The notes under the pieces are model-generated. The model was not told where the DNA came from and did no database searches. It saw nothing but the letters and a program-made list of their open reading frames with translations. From positions 1 through 15,869 of the forward strand of contig JASLAX010000097.1 in assembly GCA_030146875.1 (NCBI GenBank): 15,869 bases of DNA. The letters run 5' to 3'. Source of the stretch: Longimicrobiaceae bacterium. GTDB taxonomy: Bacteria > Gemmatimonadota > Gemmatimonadetes > Longimicrobiales > Longimicrobiaceae. The position numbers and the translations under genes were made by a program. This document shows positions 1 to 8,201 of the stretch, one piece after another (position 1 is the first letter of the stretch; each line of letters opens with the position of its first letter).

Positions 1-2
1 CG

Positions 3-614
3 CGCCGCGAGCCGCCGCGCCGCGAGGAGCCCCGCCCCGAGCCGGTGCGCGAGATGGAGCCCGCCGGGCCGCGCTACGTGACGCGCAGCGTGCCCTCCGG
101 CAGCACCTTCGGGGTGCGGTTCACGCAGGACGTGAGCACCCGGATGGCGGTGGGCGAGGGCTTCACCGCCACGCTGGCCGAGGCGCTGACGGACGGCGAG
201 GGGCGCACCGTGATCCCCGCGGGGGCGACCGTGCACGGCCGGGTGACTTCGTCCCGCGTGTCCACCCGCGGGGGGCAGCGCACGGACCTGGGCGTGGCCT
301 TCACCTCCGTCTCGTACGGCGGCGAGAGCTACCCGCTGGACGCCAAGGTCGTCTCCCTGCCGGCCCCGCGCCGGGTGAGCCGCGACTCGCGCGGCGAGCA
401 GGCGGCCAAGGTCGGCGGCGGCGCGGCGGTGGGCGCCATCCTGGGCCGCGTGATCGGCCGCGACACGCGCTCCACGGTGGCCGGCGCGGTGATCGGCGCC
501 GCCGCGGGGACGGCCGTGGCGGTCGGCACGGCGGACGTGGACCAGGTGATCGACGCCGGCTCCGTGGCCACCGTGCGCATCGACTCCCCCATCCGCGTTC
601 GCCGCGAGGCGTAG
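3..614 (+). CDS. Glycine-zipper protein of unknown function (5'-truncated by window)
   Basis: The frame is open from the first bases of the window, so the true start lies upstream; 203 residues are visible. An internal GTG at 45 is only the first possible start inside the window. The visible N-terminus is rich in Pro, Arg and Glu, as in a linker. Next comes a beta-rich stretch containing VIPAGATVHGRV, a pattern seen in secreted or envelope proteins with a VirB10/TrbI-like beta domain. Near the C-terminus a Gly/Ala segment (about AAKVGGGAAVGAILGRVIG and AGAVIGAAAGTAVAVG) forms a glycine zipper able to make a membrane hairpin. It ends just before a strong hairpin. I do not recognise the family, and an envelope location is inference. 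Confidence 0.75.
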   Translation, partial: RREPPRREEPRPEPVREMEPAGPRYVTRSVPSGSTFGVRFTQDVSTRMAVGEGFTATLAEALTDGEGRTVIPAGATVHGRVTSSRVSTRGGQRTDLGVAFTSVSYGGESYPLDAKVVSLPAPRRVSRDSRGEQAAKVGGGAAVGAILGRVIGRDTRSTVAGAVIGAAAGTAVAVGTADVDQVIDAGSVATVRIDSPIRVRREA

Positions 615-687
615 CGGTCCGCGCCGAAGGGAGGACGGCCGACGCCCGTCCCCCGTCACGCGGCCGGACGGCGTCCAGCGACCTCCC

Positions 688-733
688 ACGACGGAGCGCC
701 CCGCCGGGATCCGCCGGCGGGGCGCTCCGTCGT
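688..733. terminator. Bidirectional terminator hairpin
   Basis: A perfect 20-bp stem (688-707 with 714-733) and a 6-nt loop lie between the convergent glycine-zipper gene and phoU. Its position and symmetry suit a shared terminator. There is no clear T-run on either side. Confidence 0.75.
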
Positions 734-746
734 CACCCGCGCACCG

Positions 747-1430
747 TCAGGAGGCCCGCCGCTCCTCCACCCGCGGGCGGGCCGCCACGCGCTCGCCGCA
801 GGCGGCGTACACGGCGGCGGCGGCGATGTCCTCGGCGAGCTCGGCGACGCGCTCCACGCCACGCCCCGCGCCCAGCAGGGTCAGGCAGGGCCCGATGGTG
901 CGGGCGTCCTCGCGCATGGCCTGCAGCAGCGCGGCCAGGAAGCCCGCTCGCAGCGCGTCCATCCCGTGATCGCGCTCCAGCAGCAGGCGGGCGCGGCCGG
1001 CGTCGGAGCGGATGAACTGGTCCAGCGCGTCGGTGAGCATGGCCGTGGCCACGCGAGCCATCTCCCCCAGCTCCAGCGTGCCCGCCGGGCGCCGCCCCGC
1101 CAGGTCGGCCGCGGCGCGGGCGATCCCCACCGCCTGGCCGCCCACGCGCTCCAGGTCGCCCGAGATCCGCAGCGCCGCCACGATCAGCCGCAGGTCGCGC
1201 GCGACGGGCTGCCGCCGCCCCAGCAGGGCGATGCAGGCCTGCTCCACGCGGGCCTGGAGGGCGTCCACCACCTCCTCGCGCGCCATCACGTCGGCGGCGA
1301 GCCCCAGGTCGTGCGTGGCCAGCGCCCGCAGCGCCTCGCGGAGCATCTCCTCCGCGGCGTCGGCCATCTCCAGGAGCAGCCGGCGCACGCCGGCCACCTC
1401 CGTCTCCACCGGCCGCGTCACGCCCGGCAT
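747..1430 (-). CDS. phoU: PhoU-family phosphate regulator
   Basis: The gene encodes 227 aa, the usual PhoU length. The protein is an all-helical tandem repeat. The first half has E52/E53-V-V-D56 followed by DLERVGGQAVGIA at about 92-104. The second half repeats this as E152-R-D-H-G-M-D158 and GVERVAELAEDIA at about 191-203. These ExxxD and D-x-E-R-V motifs are the metal-cluster motifs of the family. PhoU normally dampens Pho two-component signalling through the PstSCAB transporter and the PhoR kinase. No pst or phoBR gene is visible here, so its partners must lie elsewhere. The ATG at 1430 gives the family-typical N-terminus (ETEVAGVRRLLLEMADAAEEML); longer upstream frames look non-coding. 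The pentapeptide gene ends 281 bp upstream, so phoU may have its own promoter. Confidence 0.9.
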   Translation of the reverse strand: MPGVTRPVETEVAGVRRLLLEMADAAEEMLREALRALATHDLGLAADVMAREEVVDALQARVEQACIALLGRRQPVARDLRLIVAALRISGDLERVGGQAVGIARAAADLAGRRPAGTLELGEMARVATAMLTDALDQFIRSDAGRARLLLERDHGMDALRAGFLAALLQAMREDARTIGPCLTLLGAGRGVERVAELAEDIAAAAVYAACGERVAARPRVEERRAS

Positions 1431-1711
1431 GCCGGCCCTCCGCGTGCCTCCGTCGCCGCTCCGCGCATGGACCCTCCGTGGTGGGGGTGCGGTGCGGGGC
1501 GGCCCACGCCGTCCCGCGCAACCCACGATGCGCGCGCGCCACCACGGCCGCGCGTCCGACCTGTAACGACGTGGCGACCTCCGCCGGCGGGGCGGACGTA
1601 GTCCATGGCGGATCAGGGAAGCGCCCCGCCCGCATCCGCCGGCGCGGCGCTTCGTCGCCATCTTCCTCGAACGACCTCGGAATACGTCGGAGGACCCCGG
1701 CCGACGCCGCG
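1431..1711. other. Non-coding gap between phoU and the pentapeptide gene
   Basis: No supportable gene is seen in these 281 bases. They contain an imperfect hairpin (1618-1653) and must carry any separate promoter of minus-strand phoU. I could not identify convincing promoter boxes. Confidence 0.5.
1618..1653 (-). terminator. Possible terminator after the pentapeptide gene
   Basis: An 8-bp outer stem, one mismatch and a 4-bp inner stem lie 59 bases downstream of the minus-strand pentapeptide gene. No T-run follows on the minus strand, so this is tentative. Confidence 0.35.
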
Positions 1712-2332
1712 CTACTCTGCCCGCACGTCCAGCCCCAGCGCCTCGGCGATGGCGATGGTCTGCTCGACGGTGATGATGGCGCCGCGCAGCTCCGTCGTCT
1801 CCGGATCGACCGAGCCCAGGTCGCTGCCGCGCAGGTCGCAGCGGGAGAGGTCGGCTCCGTGGAGCAAGGCGCCGGAGAGGTCCAGGTCGCGGAGCGTCCC
1901 GCCCTGGCAGCGGACGCCGGTCAGGTCGGCCTCGCGCATCCCCACGCCGCGGAAGGATGCGGAGCGCAGGTCGGCGCCGGGCATCCCCACGAACGACCAG
2001 TTGCCGCCGGCGACCTCCATCACGTCGTAGGTGCAGCGGTCGAACATGCTCCCCACCAGCTTGCAGTCGGTGAAGCGCGCACCGTAGAAGCTGCACCCCA
2101 CGAAGGTGCAGTTCACGAACGCGGCGCCGCGGTGCGTGGAGACGTTGAACTTCGCGCCGCGGAAGGTGCACTCCTCGAACGTGGCGCCGTCGTTCTCCAC
2201 CTCCGTCAGGTCGGGGTTCACGAAGAGAACGCGCCGGTGCGCCTCGCCCCCGATCGCCCGCGCGTACCAGTCTGCCCCGCTGAGCGTCGTCTCCGTGGCG
2301 GGGGCGGGAAGCCCGTGCTTCCGCTCCGCCAC
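1712..2332 (-). CDS. Pentapeptide-repeat protein
   Basis: The gene encodes 206 aa. Two runs of the A-[DN/x]-[LF]-x-x pattern, with a hydrophobic centre every fifth residue, occupy about 49-97 (for example GATFEECTFRGAKF) and 119-172 (for example GADLSRCDLRGSDL). They should fold as a right-handed quadrilateral beta-helix. A non-repeat segment (about 98-118) separates the runs, and a helical tail (about 185-206) follows. Cysteines recur at repeat corners. Some family members protect DNA gyrase from quinolones or toxins, but nothing here identifies the target and most members have no known role. The GTG start at 2332 sits one base after the ggt stop codon, so translation is probably coupled to ggt. 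Confidence 0.85.
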   Translation of the reverse strand: MAERKHGLPAPATETTLSGADWYARAIGGEAHRRVLFVNPDLTEVENDGATFEECTFRGAKFNVSTHRGAAFVNCTFVGCSFYGARFTDCKLVGSMFDRCTYDVMEVAGGNWSFVGMPGADLRSASFRGVGMREADLTGVRCQGGTLRDLDLSGALLHGADLSRCDLRGSDLGSVDPETTELRGAIITVEQTIAIAEALGLDVRAE

Positions 2333-2333
2333 G

Positions 2334-4142
2334 CTACTGCACCACCGCTCTCGCGACCGCCACGCCCACGGCGGCGCCGCCGCGGCGGGGGTCGGCGACG
2401 CCGGCGAGCGTCCCGTCCCGCATCACCATGATGGACTGCACGTCGCCCTGGTAGCCCTCCCGCTCCACCACGGCGTGCCCCATGGCGCGCAGCGACGCGA
2501 CGGTCGCGGGGGAGAGGCCGCCGCGCTCGTAGCGCAGCGTGTCGGGAAGGTGCTGGTGGTGCAGGCGGGGGGCGGCGTTGGAGGCGGCCTCGTCCATCCC
2601 GAAGTCGATCACGTTCGAGACCACCGACGCCACGGAGGTGATGATGGTGGCCCCGCCCGGCGTGCCGGTGACCAGGACGACGCGCCCGCTGGGGTCCAGC
2701 ACGACGGTGGGCGACATGGCCGAGAGCATCCGCTTTCCCGGCTGGACGGCGTTGGCCGCGCCCTGCACCAGCCCGAACTGGTTGGGAACGCCGGGGCGGG
2801 CGGTGAAGTCGTCCATCTCGTTGTTCAGGATGAAGCCCGCCCCGCGCACCCGCACCCCGCTCCCGTAGAGCGAGTTGATGGTGGTGGTCACCGCCACGGC
2901 GTTCCCGCGCCCGTCCACGATGGAGTAGTGCGTGGTGTGGGTCCCCTCGCCCGGCACCGGACCGAGCCCGGGGCGGATGGAGACGGACGGCGTCGCCCGG
3001 TCCGGGCGGATGGTGGCGCGCCGCTCCGCCGCGTACGCGTCGGACGTCATCCGCGCGGTGGGCTGCGGGACGAAGTCGGGGTCGGCCAGGTACGCGTTGC
3101 GGTCCGCGTACGCCCGCCGCGACGCCTCGGCGAAGAGGTGCACGTGGCGCGGGGAGAGGAAGCCGGCGGCGCGCAGGTCGTAGCCCTCCAGCGTCTTCAG
3201 GATCGCCGCCATGGTCACCCCGCCGGACGAGGGCGGCGGCATGGAGACCACGGTGTGGCCGCGGTAGGTGAAGCGGACCGGGTCGCGCCAGACGGCCTTG
3301 TAGCGGGCCAGGTCCTCCCGCGTGATCAGCCCCCCGCCGCTCCGCATTTCCGCCTCGAGCAGCTCCGCCGTGCGCCCGCGGTAGAAGCCGTCCGCCCCGC
3401 CGTCGCGCACGCGCCGCAGCGTGGCCGCCAGCTCCGGCTGGGCGAGGCGGTCTCCCACGCGCAGCACGCCCGCCGGCCCCACGAAGAGCTCCGCCAGCGA
3501 CGGGTTGCGGCGGATGTAGCGCTCGTTGTTGCGGAGCGAGGCCGCCAGGCGCTCGTGCACGACGATGCCCTCCGCCAGCGCGATCGCCGGCTCCACCAGG
3601 TCCGCCCAGCGCAGCGAGCCGAAGCGGCGGTGCGCCTCCCACATCCCCGCCACCGAGCCGGGGACGCCGGACGCCAGGTGTCCCTCCGTCGACCTGTCCG
3701 TCGGCCGGCCGGCGGAGTCCAGGAACATGTCGCGGGTGGCGCGCAGCGGCGCCGTCTCGCGGAAGTCCAGCGACGCCATGGTCCCGTCCACCATCCGGGC
3801 GACCAGGAAGCCCCCGCCGCCGATGTTGCCGGCCTCCGGGTTCACCACGGCCAGGGCCAGGTGGACGGCCACGGCCGCGTCCACCGCGTTGCCGCCGCGG
3901 CGCAGGATCTCGCCCCCCACCTCGCTGGCGACGCGGTCGGTGGTGACCACCATCCCGCCCCTGGCCCGCACGGTGGGGAGCGAGCCGGCGGGGAACGCCC
4001 AGCCCTCGGGGAAGGCGGCGGTGTCGGCCGCGACGGCGGAGAACGACCCCAGGGCCGCGGGCGCGGAGCCGCCGCGGGGGGCGCACGCCGCCGCGGCGAC
4101 GGCGAGGAGGAGGAGGGCCGGGAAGCGCGGTGCTCGGGGCAT
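2334..4142 (-). CDS. ggt: Gamma-glutamyltransferase (lipoprotein)
   Basis: The gene encodes 602 aa, a full-length Ntn-hydrolase gamma-glutamyltranspeptidase that cleaves gamma-glutamyl bonds such as that of glutathione. The ATG at 4142 gives a signal peptide with a lipobox ending at Cys20 (AVAAAAC), so the enzyme should be an envelope lipoprotein rather than a soluble periplasmic one. Autoprocessing should occur before T403 in THTTHYS, the equivalent of the Escherichia coli Thr391 nucleophile. Other matches are R128 (substrate carboxylate), N423, D445 in NNEMDDF, S474 in MLSAMSP and G496-G497. NAVDAAVAVHLALAVVNP and NIGGGGFLV are typical of the large subunit. It is transcribed divergently from murQ. 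A role on gamma-D-glutamyl muropeptides would suit the context but is inference. Confidence 0.95.
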   Translation of the reverse strand: MPRAPRFPALLLLAVAAAACAPRGGSAPAALGSFSAVAADTAAFPEGWAFPAGSLPTVRARGGMVVTTDRVASEVGGEILRRGGNAVDAAVAVHLALAVVNPEAGNIGGGGFLVARMVDGTMASLDFRETAPLRATRDMFLDSAGRPTDRSTEGHLASGVPGSVAGMWEAHRRFGSLRWADLVEPAIALAEGIVVHERLAASLRNNERYIRRNPSLAELFVGPAGVLRVGDRLAQPELAATLRRVRDGGADGFYRGRTAELLEAEMRSGGGLITREDLARYKAVWRDPVRFTYRGHTVVSMPPPSSGGVTMAAILKTLEGYDLRAAGFLSPRHVHLFAEASRRAYADRNAYLADPDFVPQPTARMTSDAYAAERRATIRPDRATPSVSIRPGLGPVPGEGTHTTHYSIVDGRGNAVAVTTTINSLYGSGVRVRGAGFILNNEMDDFTARPGVPNQFGLVQGAANAVQPGKRMLSAMSPTVVLDPSGRVVLVTGTPGGATIITSVASVVSNVIDFGMDEAASNAAPRLHHQHLPDTLRYERGGLSPATVASLRAMGHAVVEREGYQGDVQSIMVMRDGTLAGVADPRRGGAAVGVAVARAVVQ

Positions 4143-4376
4143 GGCGGTGGTTCCGGGGTCGGCCCGGGGCGCGGGGACGCCCGCGGACGGTACGTTCGCC
4201 GCGGCGGGGACCCTCCCCGGCGCGGCGCATCCACCCGGGGAAGCTGGGCGCCGGGAAGGGCGATGGCAACACCTTGCGGGCCGCGCGGCGGGGGCCTTGC
4301 ATCTGCCCCCGCGAGCGCCCACGTTGCAGGCGCAGGACCGCGGCGCGCCGCGCCGTCTCACCCCCGCCGGCTCCCG
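4143..4376. promoter_or_regulatory. Divergent promoter region between ggt and murQ
   Basis: This 234-bp non-coding region lies between two divergent genes and must hold the promoters of both. It is extremely GC-rich. I see no convincing -35/-10 pair, operator or riboswitch. Confidence 0.5.
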
Positions 4377-5309
4377 ATGACGCACCGACCCCCGCTGGAC
4401 CCCCGGCTCACCGAGCAGCGCAACCCCGCCACCGCGGAGATCGACCGCCTCACCGCGCTCGAGATCGTCCGGGTCATCAACGACGAGGACCAGCGGGTCG
4501 CCCCCGCCGTGGCCGAGCAGATGGAGCAGGTCGCGCGCGCCGTGGAGCTGGCCGAGGCCGCCTTCCGCGCCGGAGGCCGCCTGATCTACGTGGGCGCCGG
4601 CACCTCCGGGCGCCTGGGCGTGCTGGACGCCACCGAGATGCCGCCCACCTACGGCACCGACCCGCAGATGGTGCAGGGGGTGATCGCCGGCGGGTACGAC
4701 GCCCTGCTCCGCGCCAAGGAGGGGGCGGAGGACAGGCCCGAGGACGGCGCGGCGGAGATGGACTCGCGCGACGTGGGCCCGAACGACTTCGTCTTCGGCA
4801 TCGCCACGTCGGGCACCACCCCGTACGTCCACGGCGCCCTGGTCCGCGCGAAGGAGCGCGGGGCCAGGACGGGCTTCCTGCTCTGCACCCCGCCCTCGGA
4901 CGAGATGCTGGCGGCGTACGACGTGGTGGTCGCCACCCTCGTGGGCCCCGAGGTGGTGACGGGGTCCACGCGCATGAAGGCGGGCACGGCCACCAAGCTG
5001 GTCCTGAACACCATCAGCACGGGCGCCATGATCAAGCTGGGCAAGGTGTTCGGCAACCTGATGGTGGACCTGCGCGTCACCAACCTGAAGCTGCAGGACC
5101 GCAGCGAGCGCATCCTGATGGAGACGCTCGACCTGGACCGCGGCTCCGCGGGGGCGCTGCTGGAGCAGGCGGGCGGGAGCGTGAAGACGGCGATGGTGAT
5201 GCACTGGTGCGCGGTGGGGCGCGAGCCGGCGGAGCGGGTGCTGCGCAGCGCGGGCGGCCGCCTGGGCGAGGTGCTGACCCTGAAGACGCGGGGCGACGAC
5301 GATGGCTGA
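4377..5309 (+). CDS. murQ: N-acetylmuramic acid 6-phosphate etherase
   Basis: The gene encodes 310 aa (E. coli MurQ is 298). The enzyme cleaves the lactyl ether of MurNAc-6-phosphate to give GlcNAc-6-phosphate and D-lactate in the cytoplasm. The SIS-domain signature YVGAGTSGRLGVLDATEMPP lies at 71-90. E87 (DATE) and E118 (KEGAED) match the catalytic acid/base residues E83 and E114 of E. coli. VGPEVVTGSTRMKAGTATK (189-207) and KVFGNLMVDLRVTN (223-236) are also characteristic. The ATG at 4377 places LTEQRNPATAEIDRLTALE where the family N-terminus starts. No strong Shine-Dalgarno sequence is visible. It is the first gene of the plus-strand recycling cluster, and its last 8 bases overlap the next gene. 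Confidence 0.96.
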   Translation: MTHRPPLDPRLTEQRNPATAEIDRLTALEIVRVINDEDQRVAPAVAEQMEQVARAVELAEAAFRAGGRLIYVGAGTSGRLGVLDATEMPPTYGTDPQMVQGVIAGGYDALLRAKEGAEDRPEDGAAEMDSRDVGPNDFVFGIATSGTTPYVHGALVRAKERGARTGFLLCTPPSDEMLAAYDVVVATLVGPEVVTGSTRMKAGTATKLVLNTISTGAMIKLGKVFGNLMVDLRVTNLKLQDRSERILMETLDLDRGSAGALLEQAGGSVKTAMVMHWCAVGREPAERVLRSAGGRLGEVLTLKTRGDDDG

Positions 5310-5790
5310 GGGGTGGGACTGGAGCGACGCCCCCCACCCGCCGCACGTGGCCGAGTGGGAGGAGCTCCTCCTGCGCGTGGAGATCGCCCCGCGCGCCCTG
5401 CGGGTCGCGGTGGAGGGCGCCCCGTCCGGCAGCCCCGCCGTGCGGGAGGCGCTGGCTCGCGCGCTTCTCATGGACCACGCCTGCGTGGACGCGCTGGACG
5501 CCATGGCCTCCGGGGGCGGCCTTCCCGCCATCGTGGCGCCGGACGCGGCGTTCACCGTCTCGGCGCCGCCCGAGGGGCAGGGGGCGGAGGAGATGGCCGT
5601 GGACCTGGCGGCCGTGCGCGCCCGCCTCTTCGCGCGGGTGCAGCGGCGCGGGCTGGAGGTGTGGAGGTGGGAGGGCGCGCTCCCCGACGGCCGCCGCCTG
5701 ACCGCCTGGCAGCTCCTGCTGGGGGTGATGCGCCGCGACGGGGCCACGCTGGACGCCGTGCGCGCCGCGCGACAGGGCGGCCCGTGCTGA
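5302..5790 (+). CDS. Unknown protein in the murein-recycling operon (possible DinB-like fold)
   Basis: The gene encodes 162 aa. It overlaps the end of murQ by 8 bases and the start of anmK by 7, so it is almost certainly translated as part of the operon. No signal peptide or membrane segment is seen. It looks like a helical bundle: EWEELLLRVEIAPRALRVAVE near the N-terminus, REALARALLMDHACVDALDAM in the middle, and TAWQLLLGVMRRDGATLDAVR at the C-terminus. The order and spacing recall DinB/YfiT-type four-helix proteins, whose last helix usually carries a metal-binding H-x-x-x-H; here that position reads R-R-D-G-A-T-L. If the match is right, the metal site is lost. This is a weak resemblance and no function can be assigned. 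Conserved placement between murQ and anmK would argue for a recycling role. Confidence 0.8.
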   Translation: MAEGWDWSDAPHPPHVAEWEELLLRVEIAPRALRVAVEGAPSGSPAVREALARALLMDHACVDALDAMASGGGLPAIVAPDAAFTVSAPPEGQGAEEMAVDLAAVRARLFARVQRRGLEVWRWEGALPDGRRLTAWQLLLGVMRRDGATLDAVRAARQGGPC

Positions 5791-6947
5791 TCGTGGGGCT
5801 GATGTCGGGCACCTCGCTGGACGGCGCCGACGCCGCCCTGGTGCGCGTGGAGGGCGAGACGGAGGCCGACGTGCGGGTGGAGGTGGTCTCCTCCGTCACG
5901 CTGCCGTACGACGGCGGCCGGCGCGAGGCCATCCACGCCGGCATCCTGGCGGGGACGGCGGAGGCGCTCTGCGGGCTGCACGCGGAGCTGGGCGAGTGGC
6001 TGGCCGAGGCCGCGCTGCGCGCCTGCGCCCAGGCGGGGGTGGACCCTGCGGACGTGGACGCCGTCGGCTCGCACGGGCAGACGGTGTGGCACCGTCCGCC
6101 GGCCGGCGGAACGCGCGGCGCCACCCTCCAGCTCGGCGACGCGGCCACCATCGCGGAGCGCACGGGGATCCCCGTCGTCTCCGACTTCCGCACCCGCGAC
6201 GTGGCGGCGGGGGGGCAGGGGGCGCCGCTGGTGCCGTGGGTGGAGCGGGTCCTGTTCTCGCTCCCCGGCCGGGCGCGGGCGCTGCAGAACCTGGGCGGGA
6301 TCGGGAACGTGACCCGCGTGCCGCCGCGCGGATCGGGCGAGGCGGTGTTCGCCTTCGACACCGGGCCGGGGAACGCGCTGATGGACGCGGCGGTGGAGCT
6401 GGCCACCGGAGGACGCCTGTCGTACGACTGCGACGGCCGCCTGGCGGCCCGCGGAAAGGTGGACGAGGCGCTGCTGGCCGACCTCCTGCGTCACCCGTAC
6501 TTCGCCGCCCCGCCGCCCAAGAGCACGGGGCGCGAGGAGTTCGGCCGCCCGTTCGTGGAGCGGCTGGTGGCGGCGACCGCCCCGGAGGGCGACGAGGACT
6601 GGCTGGACCTGGTGGCCACGCTCACGGAGCTCACGGCGCGCACGGTGGCCGACGCGTACGGGCGGTGGGTGATCCCGCGCGGCGTGGACGAGGTGGTGGT
6701 GAGCGGCGGCGGGGCGCGGAACCCCACGCTGATGGCGCGGCTGGCGGCCCTGCTGCACCCGCTGCCGGTGCGCGACTCCGCGGCGCTGGGGATCGACCCC
6801 GAGGCCAAGGAGGCGGTCGCCTTCGCGCTGCTGGCGTGGGCGCACCTGAAGGGGATCCCCGCGAACGAGCCCGGCGCGACCGGCGCGGCGGGACCGCGGA
6901 TCCTGGGCTCGTACACCCCCGGCGCCCGCCCGGCGCCGGCCCCCTGA
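5784..6947 (+). CDS. anmK: Anhydro-N-acetylmuramic acid kinase
   Basis: The gene encodes 387 aa from the GTG at 5784. The enzyme hydrolyses the 1,6-anhydro bond of anhydro-MurNAc and phosphorylates it with ATP to give MurNAc-6-phosphate, the substrate of MurQ. Visible family motifs are GLMSGTSLDG (5-14, ATP loop), SHGQTVWHRP (96-105), TLQLGD (114-119), VVSDFRTRDVAAGGQGAPLV (131-150), NLGGIGNVT (169-177), FDTGPGN (191-197, with D192 as the likely catalytic base) and PPKSTGREEF. The GTG is chosen because the family starts a few residues before GLMSGTS; it overlaps the preceding stop by 7 bases, implying translational coupling. Cytoplasmic. Confidence 0.96.
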   Translation: MLIVGLMSGTSLDGADAALVRVEGETEADVRVEVVSSVTLPYDGGRREAIHAGILAGTAEALCGLHAELGEWLAEAALRACAQAGVDPADVDAVGSHGQTVWHRPPAGGTRGATLQLGDAATIAERTGIPVVSDFRTRDVAAGGQGAPLVPWVERVLFSLPGRARALQNLGGIGNVTRVPPRGSGEAVFAFDTGPGNALMDAAVELATGGRLSYDCDGRLAARGKVDEALLADLLRHPYFAAPPPKSTGREEFGRPFVERLVAATAPEGDEDWLDLVATLTELTARTVADAYGRWVIPRGVDEVVVSGGGARNPTLMARLAALLHPLPVRDSAALGIDPEAKEAVAFALLAWAHLKGIPANEPGATGAAGPRILGSYTPGARPAPAP

Positions 6948-6964
6948 CCCGAGCGGACCCGAGC

Positions 6965-8176
6965 ATGCCGCACCCCCGACGGCGACTCCCGGCCCGGCTG
7001 GCCGCGCGCGTCCTGCCCCTGCTGCTGGTGGCGGGGCTGGGCGCGTGCGCGCTGATCGGGCGCCGGTCGGCCGCGCGGGCGCCGTCGCAGTGGCTGGTCT
7101 GGGAGGTTCGGCGGGTGCTGGACACCGACGATCCCTCGCCGGAGTTCTTCCGCCGCCGCGCGCGCCTGGAGGGGCTGGGCGGCGAGCTGGACGACGTGCT
7201 GGTGGGGCTGATCCGCGACTCCCGCATCGACGAGAAGATCCGCGCGAACGCCATCCGCCTGCTGGCCGACCGCCGCTCGCCGGTGGCGGTGGACGTGCTG
7301 CGGCGCGCGCTGCTCACCGTGGGGAACGACCAGGTGCGCGCGGCGGCCGTGCTGGGGCTGCACCAGCTCTCCGCCGACTCGCCCCCCGCCGCCAACGCTG
7401 CGCTGGCCGCCGTGGGCGACCCGGCGCCGTCCGTGCGGCTGGCGGCGCTGCAGGGGCTGGATGCCGAGGACGCGCCGCTGCTGCGCGCGCTGCTCGCGCG
7501 GGAGGAGGACCGGCAGGTGCGGGTGATCGGGCGGCAGCTCCTGGGGCTGCTGGAGGCGCGCGGCGCGCCGCTCGTGGCCGATGCCACCGGCCACCTGCGC
7601 ACCTCCGGCCCCGACTCGCTGCCGCGCATCGTCTTCCACCCCGCCCGGGTGGACACGGCGGCCCGCCTGGCCACGGGGGCGCTCTGGGTGGAGTTGCCCG
7701 GCGGCAAGGGGCTGGTGCCGCTGGCCACCGAGGTGGAGGTGGTGGCCGACGTCGTCCCCGCCTTCTTCGACCCGCACGGCCAGCGCGTGGTGTACGAGTC
7801 CGAGCGGCAGATCCGCATCCGCGACCTGCGCACCGGCGCCACGCGGGTGGTGGGGCCGGGCATCGCACCGCGGCCGCTCCCGTTCACGGACCGCTTCGTC
7901 TTCCTGGAGGAGGTGCGCGGCGAGCGCCGCGAGGAGGGCGGAGGGACGCGCATCACCTACCGGGTGGTGCGGACGTCGTTCCACGACGGGCGGCTGGAGC
8001 GGCTGGGCACCCTTCGCGCCCTGGCCCGCCCCGACCGCAACCGCAACGCCTCGCCGGCGCGCCGCATGGTCGTGGGCGAGGTGCGCGAGGGGTTCGTGCT
8101 GCGCGGGCCGGGGATCTCCCCCTTCCTGCTTCCCAATCCGTTCGAGGGGGGCGCGGCGCCCCCGCGCCGGCCCTGA
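6965..8176 (+). CDS. HEAT-repeat lipoprotein of unknown function
   Basis: The gene encodes 403 aa. The ATG at 6965 gives an Arg-rich N-terminus, a hydrophobic stretch and a lipobox LGAC with Cys28, so the mature protein should be lipid-anchored in the envelope. Residues about 73-198 form HEAT-like helical repeats (for example IRANAIRLLADRRSPVAVDV, then QVRAAAVLGLHQL and SVRLAALQGLDAEDAP), a binding scaffold. From about 215 the protein is beta-rich, with no motif I recognise (WVELPGGKGLVPLATEVEVV; RQIRIRDLRTGATRVV resembles a beta-propeller-type strand pair). It begins 17 nt after anmK and ends 25 nt before nagZ, so it is probably co-transcribed with them. It might scaffold envelope enzymes, but that is a guess from position. 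Confidence 0.85.
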   Translation: MPHPRRRLPARLAARVLPLLLVAGLGACALIGRRSAARAPSQWLVWEVRRVLDTDDPSPEFFRRRARLEGLGGELDDVLVGLIRDSRIDEKIRANAIRLLADRRSPVAVDVLRRALLTVGNDQVRAAAVLGLHQLSADSPPAANAALAAVGDPAPSVRLAALQGLDAEDAPLLRALLAREEDRQVRVIGRQLLGLLEARGAPLVADATGHLRTSGPDSLPRIVFHPARVDTAARLATGALWVELPGGKGLVPLATEVEVVADVVPAFFDPHGQRVVYESERQIRIRDLRTGATRVVGPGIAPRPLPFTDRFVFLEEVRGERREEGGGTRITYRVVRTSFHDGRLERLGTLRALARPDRNRNASPARRMVVGEVREGFVLRGPGISPFLLPNPFEGGAAPPRRP

Positions 8177-8187
8177 GCGGACCATCC

Positions 8188-8193
8188 GAGGAG
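8188..8193 (+). promoter_or_regulatory. Ribosome binding site deciding the nagZ start
   Basis: GAGGAG lies 8 nt before the GTG at 8202 and supports that GTG over in-frame alternatives. The stretch upstream of it is the end of the preceding gene. Confidence 0.7.
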
Positions 8194-8201
8194 CCACCGG
8201 A

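Noticed and set aside
2106..4376. Long plus-strand open frame antisense to ggt and joined to murQ
   Set aside because: The translation is His/Gly/Arg/Val-rich with no family features. MurQ homology begins only at the ATG at 4377.
2334..6845. A 1503-codon open frame on the minus strand running through anmK, murQ and ggt
   Set aside because: Only its C-terminal 602 residues (ggt) show protein-like conservation. The rest is antisense to murQ, the 162-aa gene and anmK and is low-complexity Arg/Ala/Gly/Pro/His, an effect of high GC third positions.
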